From positions 1-64,000 of the forward strand of contig CAWEOT010000015.1 of assembly GCA_963810775.1 (NCBI GenBank): a stretch of 64,000 nucleotides of DNA, read 5' to 3'. This DNA comes from DATBVX01 sp963810775 (lineage in GTDB: Bacteria > Pseudomonadota > Gammaproteobacteria > Steroidobacterales > Steroidobacteraceae). Of the stretch, positions 27,777 to 35,106 are shown piece after piece; the stretch's first letter is position 1, and every line of letters starts with the position of its first letter. Below the pieces are notes generated by a model, which saw only the letters and a program-made list of their open reading frames with translations, searched no databases and was not told where the DNA came from. A program made the position numbers and the translations under genes.

Positions 27777-28292
27777 TCAGCAGGTATCAGGTTCAGTGAA
27801 GGACGGTTCGACCAACTCGGGAACTTCGTAGTCGCGCTCCCAGCCCTCGTTCTCGAGCTTGATGTGCTCGATCGCTACCGCATTCGCGTTGGCGTCAAGA
27901 TCGGGCAGCACTTGGTATTCCGAGACCCAACAGCGGAAGATCTTGTACGCGAGTGCGAGCTGACCCGCTTCGTTATAGATTTCCAGAAGGATGTCCTTGC
28001 GGAATTCTTTGGGCGACGCCGCCGCGCCGAGACCGGAATCGGTTGCCCACTTCTCGAACTCCGGGTCGTGAGTAACGCCGCGCTCCATGGTAATCGCCTC
28101 GTACTCCGTACGGCCCGGCGACTTGTGGCTATTGGAGGGATCACTGCCCTCGCGGTGCGTGACCACCTCAGTGGTGCGCTTCAACCCGGAGACTTTGCTC
28201 ACGCCGGCGACGTAATGGCCGTCCCATTTGACCCGGAATTTGAAGTTCTTGTACGGATCGAAGCGCTGAGCGTTGACGTTGAACTGAGCCAT
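27777..28292 (-). CDS. Phage tail-tube protein, T4 gp19 family
   Basis: 171 residues, typical for the gp19-like tubes of extracellular contractile injection systems. Diagnostic text: FKFRVKWDGHYVAGVSKVSG near residue 17, KSPGRTEYEAITMERGVTHD near 57, FRKDILLEIYNEAGQLALAY near 97, and LDANANAVAIEHIKLENEGW near 132. Such proteins stack as hexameric rings to form the inner tube. ATG 28292 is preceded by GGAGG. It is the only injection-system core gene in the window: no sheath, second tube, baseplate, LysM adaptor, spike or AAA ATPase is seen nearby. The neighbours instead are giant uncharacterised proteins, so the tube may serve a different structure. Confidence 0.9.
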   Translation of the reverse strand: MAQFNVNAQRFDPYKNFKFRVKWDGHYVAGVSKVSGLKRTTEVVTHREGSDPSNSHKSPGRTEYEAITMERGVTHDPEFEKWATDSGLGAAASPKEFRKDILLEIYNEAGQLALAYKIFRCWVSEYQVLPDLDANANAVAIEHIKLENEGWERDYEVPELVEPSFTEPDTC

Positions 28293-28390
28293 GACGAACC
28301 TCCGTTGAGTCCGGGACGAGTGGACGAAGCACGAGCTCCGCAAGATTGACAGAGCCGCCGAAGACCTGCATAGGGCCGGGCTGACCTCGA

Positions 28391-30613
28391 TCAGCGTTCT
28401 TTCGAGGCGCCGATGCGTTGCCGCAGTACCGTCGCGTCGTTGCGCAGGCGCGGGTCGGCGGGATTGAGTGCGAGCTGACGTTCGGTGAGCCGCAGCGCGG
28501 CGTTCCATTGCGCGACCGCTTCGCCCCGGCGGCCGGCGCGTGCGAGTGCTTCGCCGTAGCCGAAATGGAACACCGCCAGATCGCGCATCCAGCCTGGCGG
28601 CGCACCGTCCTGCTCTGTCAGCGGACGCATCAGCGCGATCGCATGACGATAGGCGCCGGCCCAGTCCTGTGCGCCGCCGATGCTGGCGCGGACCTGTCCG
28701 GTCTTGCTCCATTGCACTGCCAGGTCGCGCGTGAGCACCGGATCCGAGCCGTCGCCGCCGTCCCCTGCGCGCGTGCGCAGGGCCAATGCTTCGTCGAGGA
28801 AGGGCAGCGCGTCGTGCGGCCGCGCCCGCGCGAGCGCGAGTTCGCCCTGGCGCTCCAGCGCGACCGCGACGTCGCGTTGCGCGTCGGCACTGCGCGGGTC
28901 GCGCGCGAGTATTTCGCGTTTCAACGCAATCGCGCGGCCGAACAGCTGCGCGGATCCATCCAGGTCGCGGAGCTGGAGTCGCACGTCGCCGAGCCGCTCC
29001 AGGGCGATGGACAGGCTGCGCGCATAGTCGATGCGCGCCGGATCGCTGGCGCGCAAGTCCTGCAGGATCTGGATCGCGCGTTCGAGCGTCGTCGTGGAAT
29101 TGCGCCAGTCGCCCGACACCGCGTAGCGCATGTCCTCGCGCCGCACCAGCGCCTGCGCGAGGCCGAGCTGCGCGGCCGCATCGTCGGGCACGGTCGCGGC
29201 TTCGGCCTCGAATGCGGAAACGGCGGCACTCTGTTCGGCCAGCGCTTCGTGGTGGCGCTCCAGTTCGAGCAGCATCTCGGCGCGGTCGGAACGCGCCAAT
29301 GCGCGCTCGCGTCGCAATGCGTCAAGCGACTGGCTGCCGCCTTCGGCGATCGCGCGGTCGAGCGCCGCGATCGCGGCGGTGTGCGCGGCCAACGCGCCGT
29401 CGAGGTCGCCGCCGTCGTACCGATGCACCCCGATCAACGACCAGAAACGGGCGACGTGCGCGGGACTGCGTTCGGCGACGGCGAGCTGGCGTCCGCGTTC
29501 GAACACCGTGCCTGCCTCGGCGTAGCCGTCCTCGCTGTCGGCCAGCGCGTTGCCGAGCGCTTCGAGCGCAGCGAGGCGCTCGTGGGCGACCGCGTCGAGC
29601 GGGGGCAATCGCGCGAACCAGGTCGACGGGCGCGCGAATCGTCGCTGCGTGGTTACGGCCTCGATCTGCGCCAGCCCGGCGCGCGCGAGCGCCAGTTCGC
29701 GTTCGCTGTCGCCGACGGTGCCGTACAGGCCGGAGAACAGCGCCGACAACCGTCCGCGTTGCAGGTCCAGCACCGGCGTGCGCGCCGCGCGTGCGCCGAT
29801 CAGCTCGTCGAAGTCGTGCTCGGCGCCGACCAGCAATTGGCGGACCACCGCGCTGGGGACACCGTAGGCGTCCTGGTACGTCGCCGCGTCGTCGACGCGT
29901 CGCGATGCCATCTCGATCGCATCGCCGAGTCGCGCACGCGCGTCCTCCGCCGAACGCCAGGCCTGGATCGCGGCCGCGCTCGCGAGCAGGGCAAGGAAGC
30001 CCATCACCGCGGCGACCCAGCGCACGATCAGCTTCTCGCGGCGCTCCGCTTCCTGCTGGCGCTGAGTCAGCAATGTCAGCGGCACACCAGTCAGCGCGGC
30101 GACGATCTTCAGCTTCGCGAAGTCCGGTCCGTCACCCTGCTCGCGCAGATCCGGCGCCAGGGGCGTAGCGTCCTCGCCGGGCAGCGGCATCCCATCGGTG
30201 TCGAAACGCTCGAACAAGGCGGGCGGGAACGCACCATCGGGCGCCGATACCGGGTCATGCTGACGCGGCGTACCGACGATGAGCACTGGGAAGATGCGCG
30301 CGTTGCGCCCGAGCCGCTTGAACGTCCTGATCTCTTCGTTCACCCATTTCGAGCGCGCCGACGCCGGACTGCAGAGCACCACCAACGCATCGGAGTTCTC
30401 CAGCGCGGTGCGCAGGATCACGCCGAGGTCGCGCCCCGCATTGGCGTCCGTGCGATCGCGGAACAGGGGCGTGAGCCGCTTCGGCACGGGGCCGTAGCCG
30501 TAGTCCATGCCGCGCAGCGGCTTGGGCAGACGGTAGTGCTCGATCGCGCGCTGGAAGCGCTCGCCGACCACGCGATCGGCAGACGAGTACGAGATGAAGG
30601 CGCGGTAGCGCAC
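28391..30613 (-). CDS. TIR-domain protein with membrane segment and TPRs
   Basis: 740 residues. Residues 1-130 form a TIR domain: YRAFISYSSADRVVGERFQR, FRDRTDANAGRDLG, and SPASARSKWVNEEIRTFKRL with the W..E pattern where TIR NADases carry the catalytic Glu. A single membrane segment lies at about 200-222 (WVAAVMGFLALLASAAAIQA). The rest (about 250-735) consists of repeated 34-residue-type helical pairs (TPR-like), including the DLRASDPARIDYARSLSIAL and DPRSADAQRDVAVALERQ units. The GTG start at 30613 lies 19 bases after the barrel gene's stop. It could sense or signal at the membrane, or be an NAD-depleting defence effector. The tube gene follows 98 bases downstream on the same strand. Confidence 0.83.
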   Translation of the reverse strand: MRYRAFISYSSADRVVGERFQRAIEHYRLPKPLRGMDYGYGPVPKRLTPLFRDRTDANAGRDLGVILRTALENSDALVVLCSPASARSKWVNEEIRTFKRLGRNARIFPVLIVGTPRQHDPVSAPDGAFPPALFERFDTDGMPLPGEDATPLAPDLREQGDGPDFAKLKIVAALTGVPLTLLTQRQQEAERREKLIVRWVAAVMGFLALLASAAAIQAWRSAEDARARLGDAIEMASRRVDDAATYQDAYGVPSAVVRQLLVGAEHDFDELIGARAARTPVLDLQRGRLSALFSGLYGTVGDSERELALARAGLAQIEAVTTQRRFARPSTWFARLPPLDAVAHERLAALEALGNALADSEDGYAEAGTVFERGRQLAVAERSPAHVARFWSLIGVHRYDGGDLDGALAAHTAAIAALDRAIAEGGSQSLDALRRERALARSDRAEMLLELERHHEALAEQSAAVSAFEAEAATVPDDAAAQLGLAQALVRREDMRYAVSGDWRNSTTTLERAIQILQDLRASDPARIDYARSLSIALERLGDVRLQLRDLDGSAQLFGRAIALKREILARDPRSADAQRDVAVALERQGELALARARPHDALPFLDEALALRTRAGDGGDGSDPVLTRDLAVQWSKTGQVRASIGGAQDWAGAYRHAIALMRPLTEQDGAPPGWMRDLAVFHFGYGEALARAGRRGEAVAQWNAALRLTERQLALNPADPRLRNDATVLRQRIGASKER

Positions 30614-30632
30614 GAGCGCCTGGCAGGGCGTG

Positions 30633-31232
30633 CTACAGCGCTACGCGAAACTGCAGCGAGACGACGGTGGAGTCGATCAGCGTGTCGAATGCGAGATAGG
30701 TCACCTCCAGGCGCACTACAGCGCGTTGCGCGAACAACGCGGTCACGCCCAGCGAGAACAACGCGTTGTCGGGATCGATCTCGTTGGATGCGAACGTGAA
30801 CTGCGTCGGCGTCGGTCGGCGGTCCTGCACGAACTGCACCGTGCTGAAGCGACGGCTGTCGTCGAACTGGTGGCGCCAGTACGCCGACGCGTGCGCGATC
30901 ACCATACCGTTGTCGGTCTCGAAATGGCGCTCGACCACGCCGCCGAGCTCCAATAGCGTCGCGTCCTCGTCGTGGTCTTCGTATGCGAGCTCGAGCCCCA
31001 ACGGGCCGCCTAGCGTGCGTACAATCGTATCAACCGTACCGTCAGGTTCAGCAGGATTTACAGGAGTGACCGTGTTGGCGACCGTACTGCTGCCGGTTTC
31101 CGCGTAACCGTCGACCGTCGAGTGCAGGTAGTACAGCGTCGCACGCGGACCGAAGCTCCACGCGCCGGCATCCTTGTCGAAACCCGCGCGGAGCGACAGG
31201 CCGTACTCGGTGACCGTGGTGTCACCGGACAC
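30633..31232 (-). CDS. Outer-membrane beta-barrel, C-terminal part (frameshifted)
   Basis: This frame reads as protein from about 31349, ahead of its first start codon at 31232: ESLAFDEEKGVLFNDEPTPG, then YGLSLRAGFDKDAGAWSFGP, to the end FRVAL. Alternating polar/hydrophobic strands and a final aromatic/hydrophobic strand (VVSLQFRVAL) fit the translocator barrel of autotransporters. It continues the 31058-32299 segment after a frameshift near 31350. The barrel would sit in the outer membrane. Confidence 0.65.
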   Translation of the reverse strand: MSGDTTVTEYGLSLRAGFDKDAGAWSFGPRATLYYLHSTVDGYAETGSSTVANTVTPVNPAEPDGTVDTIVRTLGGPLGLELAYEDHDEDATLLELGGVVERHFETDNGMVIAHASAYWRHQFDDSRRFSTVQFVQDRRPTPTQFTFASNEIDPDNALFSLGVTALFAQRAVVRLEVTYLAFDTLIDSTVVSLQFRVAL

Positions 31233-32299
31233 GGTTCCCGCGAAGATGTCGTCGATACGATGGTCCCCGTCATCGAAGCTACCGTCGCCGGGGGTGGGCT
31301 CGTCGTTGAACAGGACCCCCTTCTCCTCGTCGAATGCGAGCGACTCGGCTGTCCGTCAGCCTCGATCACGCAGATGTCGCGCGCATAGTCGTAGTCCAGG
31401 CGCGAATAGGTCGCGGCAAAATCCAGGAACGTTGACTCGCTTGGCTTCCAGCTCACGAACGCGCCGAAGCGACTGCCTTCGAGATCGAACTCGCCGCCCG
31501 GCAGGACGCCGCCGCAGACGCCGGACAGCACCGTCGGATCGCTCAGAAGCGAATCGAAGGCGGGATCCGGTTCGCTGCCCTTGAATGCCTGCGCGCTGCC
31601 GCCGTGAAAATCCGCGTCGGTCTTCGCATAACCGCCCCACACGCCGGCGACGCCCCGGTCCCACGCGAAATCGAAGCCCAACGAACCGGCACCGACATGA
31701 CCTTTGTAACCATCCTCGAAGCGCGTGTCGTCGCGTTCGCGCCACTCGTAGTCGATCTCGCCGAACACGCCGTAACCCTCGCTGGCGTAGCGCGAGATCT
31801 CGCGCTCGGGTCCCGCCAGCATCAGCATCAGCGATGCGCTCGTCGGGCGGCGTTCACGGCGCGGCAGGCGCTGGTCGATGCGGCGGCGCGCGAGCTTGAA
31901 CTGTGACACGGTCTTAGTGGCCTGCACCGAATCCAGCGCGCCACCCAGCGAGGAGGCGGAACTGACCGCGCTGGGGCCGCAGATCGCGCGCAGTTCGTTG
32001 CCGATCTGGCCGAGGCCGGCGAGACGCTTGAGTTCGACGTTTACCGCTTGCTGCTCGGTCGGCGGGACGGCGGAGTCGATGTCGGCCTGGGTGATACGCA
32101 ACAGATCCACGCAACCGAGGCCATCGCCGAGGGCCAACTGATCCCTCAGCTGATCATCCAGCGAAAGCGGCTGCGATTGCGAATGCGCCGTCGATGCGGC
32201 CAACCCAAGCAGCAGCGCGCCGAGCAGGCGCGTGCGCCGCGGCGGTTTGCCTGCCTGCCTGCCGACATGGCAGTGCCAGGACGTTTCGATGCGTTCCAT
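31058..32299 (-). CDS. Outer-membrane beta-barrel/autotransporter, N-terminal part (frameshifted)
   Basis: True coding portion about 32299-31350. A signal peptide is present (LLGALLLGLAASTAHSQ). A short helical region (residues 45-140, with two Cys in DGLGCVDLL and LRAICGPSAV) precedes barrel-like text (YGVFGEIDYEWRERDDTRFE, then SLGFDFAWDRGVAGVWGGYA, then FGAFVSWKPSESTFLDFAAT). The passenger is very short, so it may act as an outer-membrane protein instead of an exporter. After ADGQP the frame becomes arginine/serine noise, and the next frame continues the barrel. ATG 32299 has GGAG before it. It lies 81 bases downstream of the DUF4231 gene. Confidence 0.7.
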   Translation of the reverse strand: MERIETSWHCHVGRQAGKPPRRTRLLGALLLGLAASTAHSQSQPLSLDDQLRDQLALGDGLGCVDLLRITQADIDSAVPPTEQQAVNVELKRLAGLGQIGNELRAICGPSAVSSASSLGGALDSVQATKTVSQFKLARRRIDQRLPRRERRPTSASLMLMLAGPEREISRYASEGYGVFGEIDYEWRERDDTRFEDGYKGHVGAGSLGFDFAWDRGVAGVWGGYAKTDADFHGGSAQAFKGSEPDPAFDSLLSDPTVLSGVCGGVLPGGEFDLEGSRFGAFVSWKPSESTFLDFAATYSRLDYDYARDICVIEADGQPSRSHSTRRRGSCSTTSPPPATVASMTGTIVSTTSSREPCPVTPRSPSTACRSARVSTRMPARGASVRVRRCTTCTRRSTVTRKPAAVRSPTRSLL

Positions 32300-32380
32300 G
32301 ATCGGATCTCCAGAGTGGTGCTGGCGTCGTATGGCGTCGTGTCCCCCGTGCAGCGCATTTACAACGAGACGTGGGGTGTG

Positions 32381-32845
32381 TCAGCGGACGGCTCGGGCGT
32401 CGACTTGGCGACGGGCGGCGTCGCCCTCGGCCGGTGGCCGGACGTGCTGCGACCAAGCGGTGTTCTCCTTCGAGGCTAGGCCTTCGATGCACTGCACGAA
32501 CAGGCTGAAGGCCTTGTCCGTGTCGTACGGGGCGGAACGGGTCAGGAACAGGTATTTCTGGTGCTTCAGCGATTCAGCCGTGGTGCGGTACTCGGCCCAG
32601 TTCTCCTGGTAGTGGCCGAGGCCGAGCAGCGCCGCGCAGACCGACACGACCACGCCGAGCGTCGCGACGACTAGGCTGCCGTACGGGATCGACGGCAGAA
32701 ATCCTGCGATCAGCGGAATCAGCGCGGCACCGACGATCTCGATGATCCGCAGCGTCTTGTACTTGCGCTGCGCGCGTCGCCCGTTGCTGCTGTACCAGGC
32801 TACCTGGACATCGACACGTTGAGCGATGTACTCGTCCGCGGTCAT
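32381..32845 (-). CDS. DUF4231 two-helix membrane protein
   Basis: 154 residues. Two closely spaced membrane helices (IVGAALIPLIAGFLP and SLVVATLGVVVSVCAALLGL) sit between an N-terminal soluble helix (EYIAQRVDVQVAWYSSNGRR) and a C-terminal helix rich in Glu/Lys (ENWAEYRTTAESLKHQKYLF). This matches DUF4231, which resembles the SLATT group of two-TM proteins linked to nucleotide-signalled bacterial defence. The link for this gene is inference. The start at 32845 has GGAGG just upstream; the open frame extends to 32893 but without a better signal. Confidence 0.75.
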   Translation of the reverse strand: MTADEYIAQRVDVQVAWYSSNGRRAQRKYKTLRIIEIVGAALIPLIAGFLPSIPYGSLVVATLGVVVSVCAALLGLGHYQENWAEYRTTAESLKHQKYLFLTRSAPYDTDKAFSLFVQCIEGLASKENTAWSQHVRPPAEGDAARRQVDARAVR

Positions 32846-32861
32846 GTGAGCCTCCATGTCG

Positions 32862-33086
32862 TCAACGTCGGGTTGGGGTAGTCCACCAGGCAACGAGGCC
32901 CAAGAGCAGGGCGAGCGCCAGGACGATTACGAACAGGACAATAGAAAACATGAAAAGGAAAGTTAGGATCCCGAGTGCGATCGCCGCGGACAGCAGGCGC
33001 CCGAGCAGGCTCGTCGCCCGCCATTCCACCACGAGCAAGTCGCGTCTACTACGACCCGGCGTATGCAGATTCTCTAGGCGTTTCAT
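32862..33086 (-). CDS. Small membrane protein
   Basis: 74 residues: a basic N-terminus (about 35 residues, Arg-rich, HTPGRSRRDLLVVEW) followed by a long hydrophobic stretch, probably two tightly packed membrane passes (LSAAIALGILTFLFMFSIVL and IVLALALLLGLVAWW), and a short basic tail. The start is ATG 33086; the frame is open to 33401, but the upstream part reads as noise and lies inside the neighbouring gene. It sits 16 bases before the DUF4231 start, so it is probably cotranscribed. No family recognised. Confidence 0.55.
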   Translation of the reverse strand: MKRLENLHTPGRSRRDLLVVEWRATSLLGRLLSAAIALGILTFLFMFSIVLFVIVLALALLLGLVAWWTTPTRR

Positions 33087-33112
33087 GGCGACGCTGGAGG
33101 TGGCTCTCGAAA

Positions 33113-34381
33113 TTACTGCGGAGGAAGCAAGGCTTTCCTCAACGCCCCATCGAAGTCGAACGTGAAGCCGATGTAACCGAGCATCTCGCTCTCGTCCTGC
33201 AGCAGCGCCTTCTTGTTCGCCCACGTAATCGACAAGGGCACGTTGATCGTGTCCGTGAGCGGGAAGTTGAGCTTGAAGTTGAGCTTCCCGATGGTGTCGT
33301 CCGTGGCGCCGGGAACATCCTGCCACTTCTCGTACGAGCCGCTCAGCGATGCACGCACGCCGTCCTTGCCAACCCAGCGTTTCGCCAGGAGCATCGCCCA
33401 CTCGAGACCCGCCTTGACGCGCTTTGCATCGTCACCCCCGGCGAGCGATTCGGTGACGCCGTAGTCGAGCGTGAAACTCCAGCCCATGTCCGGTCCCATG
33501 CCGCCGGCGCTGCGCACGCCCGCCCACCAGAGATCCGGGCCGAAGTCGTCCTTGCGCTGCGTCACTCCCGCAACCGCCGTCCAGATGGGACTGCTGTCGA
33601 TTTCTTCGAGCAGGTCTTCACGCACGGCGAGAAAGTGGACGATGTCGGGAACGCTGGGATCGATGACCTCTGCCTTGGTCGCCGCGAGCGTCTCGGCGTC
33701 GGCCATGCACCAGAGGCTGTTCGACTGCGGCGGGATATTGCTCGTGACGAAAGTAGCAACCTTGGCGCTGACAACGCCGAGTGCCCCCGCGGCGCGAACG
33801 AAGTCCGCGTCAGTGCCCCTGAAGTACTTGTCCCTGCTGTCCCGGTCGCGCCGATCACGTGTGCCGTGGAACTGATACCGCAACTCTGCGGAAACGATGT
33901 CGCTCAGGTCCTCGGCCTGCAGGGCGTCGTCGACCACGCCATCTCCGTCGCGATCAAATGCTTCACCCGTGCCGCCCAGCGTGAGTGCCAGGCCGATCTT
34001 TCGCATTTTCTCGTACTTCGCGTACTGGGTCTGGTCGTCGATGACGTCGGGGTTCCGGGCCGCGACGATCGCGAATGGCGTCAGGTTGAACGTGATCGCG
34101 CCCGTGTCCGACGTCGAAGTCGGCACGCCCAGGTGCATGGCGATGAGCGCCGGAAACGATGCATCGGGCGTCGGATCGTCCGTCGCGGAATTGGCAGACG
34201 CCGCTACCTCGGAGCTCGCCGGGGACTGCAGTGGTGCGCGTGCCATGCCGATCTCGGCGCTTCTGATGTGCACCGCCGTGGAAATCAGTTCCCCGAGGTC
34301 CAGGTCGCATGTCTCCTCGGCATGAGCCGGGGCCGAAGCCGCGACCAGAGCTCCGGCCAGCACGAGCGCCCATGTCTTCAC
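33113..34381 (-). CDS. Exported beta-rich protein, probably outer membrane
   Basis: 422 residues with a signal peptide (WALVLAGALVAASAPAHA, then EETC). The mature protein has an acidic calcium-like loop (DRDGDGVVDDALQ, near residue 150) and a second half with alternating strands (GWSFTLDYGVTESLAGGDDA; VRASLSGSYEKWQDVPGATD; MLGYIGFTFDFDGALRKA). This fits an outer-membrane barrel or barrel-like protein. The start is GTG 34381, overlapping the upstream stop by four bases (GTGA), so the two genes are translationally coupled. The frame is open to 34522, but that part is inside the upstream gene. No named family. Confidence 0.68.
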   Translation of the reverse strand: MKTWALVLAGALVAASAPAHAEETCDLDLGELISTAVHIRSAEIGMARAPLQSPASSEVAASANSATDDPTPDASFPALIAMHLGVPTSTSDTGAITFNLTPFAIVAARNPDVIDDQTQYAKYEKMRKIGLALTLGGTGEAFDRDGDGVVDDALQAEDLSDIVSAELRYQFHGTRDRRDRDSRDKYFRGTDADFVRAAGALGVVSAKVATFVTSNIPPQSNSLWCMADAETLAATKAEVIDPSVPDIVHFLAVREDLLEEIDSSPIWTAVAGVTQRKDDFGPDLWWAGVRSAGGMGPDMGWSFTLDYGVTESLAGGDDAKRVKAGLEWAMLLAKRWVGKDGVRASLSGSYEKWQDVPGATDDTIGKLNFKLNFPLTDTINVPLSITWANKKALLQDESEMLGYIGFTFDFDGALRKALLPPQ

Positions 34382-34791
34382 GACGGCCGCACCTTGATGA
34401 TGAGCACCTCGGCATTCATCACGCCGGGACGTCGCTTCTTCAGGTGGCGGTAGTGCACTGAGCCGTCGAGCATGAGCTCGGAAACTACCTGCCAGTCGTC
34501 CGCGGGACCATCCATCACCCACACGAGGATGTAGGTCTGGCCGGGGACGAGCGTCGACAACGCCTGCAGCGAGATGTCGCGCGGGTCGCCCGCGACATCC
34601 GGCGTATCGGCCAGTGTGCGCTGCTGGCCCCCGTTCTCGCGGTCGATGATCGTCAGGACCCGCACCGGGCCGCGGCAGGAGCGCACGCGCAGCGCGCCCT
34701 GTTCCTGGCCGGTGATCGTGAGAGTGAACCCGCTTAGAACTTCCGGGTTGTCCTTGATGAACTGCTCACACATCGTCAGCCGGTTGGCCAT
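34378..34791 (-). CDS. Hypothetical protein upstream of the envelope genes
   Basis: 137 residues, beta-rich (FTLTITGQEQGALRVRSCRG; PGQTYILVWVMDGPADDWQV), without a signal peptide; unrecognised. I chose ATG 34791 because GGGAGGG lies right before it. The frame is open back to GTG 34884, and that stretch includes a Lys-rich segment (TPKKKATKKSPPAAGG) that might be a genuine N-terminus. It is coupled to the next gene by a GTGA overlap and is the first gene of the minus-strand block. Confidence 0.6.
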   Translation of the reverse strand: MANRLTMCEQFIKDNPEVLSGFTLTITGQEQGALRVRSCRGPVRVLTIIDRENGGQQRTLADTPDVAGDPRDISLQALSTLVPGQTYILVWVMDGPADDWQVVSELMLDGSVHYRHLKKRRPGVMNAEVLIIKVRPS

Positions 34792-34905
34792 CGGAATCCC
34801 TCCCGCGGCAGGTGGCGACTTCTTGGTAGCCTTCTTCTTGGGTGTCACAACGACTACCTGTTGCAACGAACCGCTACATCTCACGCAGCATCGATGAACG
34901 GAGGA

Positions 34906-34983
34906 TCAGCCTAGCATACGGTGAGGCAGGCGACAGAGTGCGAATGAAGCGATGAGCGCGTGATCGACTGCTTTCGGGCGCAT
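34906..34983 (-). CDS. Possible 25-residue leader ORF
   Basis: ATG 34983 is preceded by GAGGAGAC and opens a 25-codon frame ending in TGA at 34906. It lies in the divergent region between the minus-strand block and the lipase gene, upstream of the 34791 start. It could be a leader peptide, a gene remnant or chance. Confidence 0.2.
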   Translation of the reverse strand: MRPKAVDHALIASFALCRLPHRMLG

Positions 34984-35106
34984 GATTGTCTCCTCGCTTC
35001 GAATGCGCTGGAAAACAGAGCGATGCAGTGCAAACGTGTAGGCTGTGCGCCTGGCGGCAGACTACACTTAGCGTGCACCTGCGCGCGCTAACTGGGAGGC
35101 GTCCCA

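Noticed and set aside
11784..28292. A complete contractile injection system (sheath, baseplate, ATPase)
   Set aside because: Apart from the gp19 tube, I find no sheath-like, gpV/VgrG spike, LysM, gp25 or AAA ATPase text on either strand. A complete known system is therefore not supported here.
28418..30799. Very long plus-strand open frame opposite the TIR-TPR gene
   Set aside because: Its composition is Arg/Gln/Gly-rich without any domain, and the minus strand carries a clear TIR domain, membrane segment and TPRs. GC-rich codon bias often leaves antisense frames open.
32975..34453. Plus-strand frame of about 490 codons opposite the exported beta-rich protein
   Set aside because: The minus-strand gene has a signal peptide and a coupled GTGA junction. 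The plus frame is Arg/Val-rich text without motifs.
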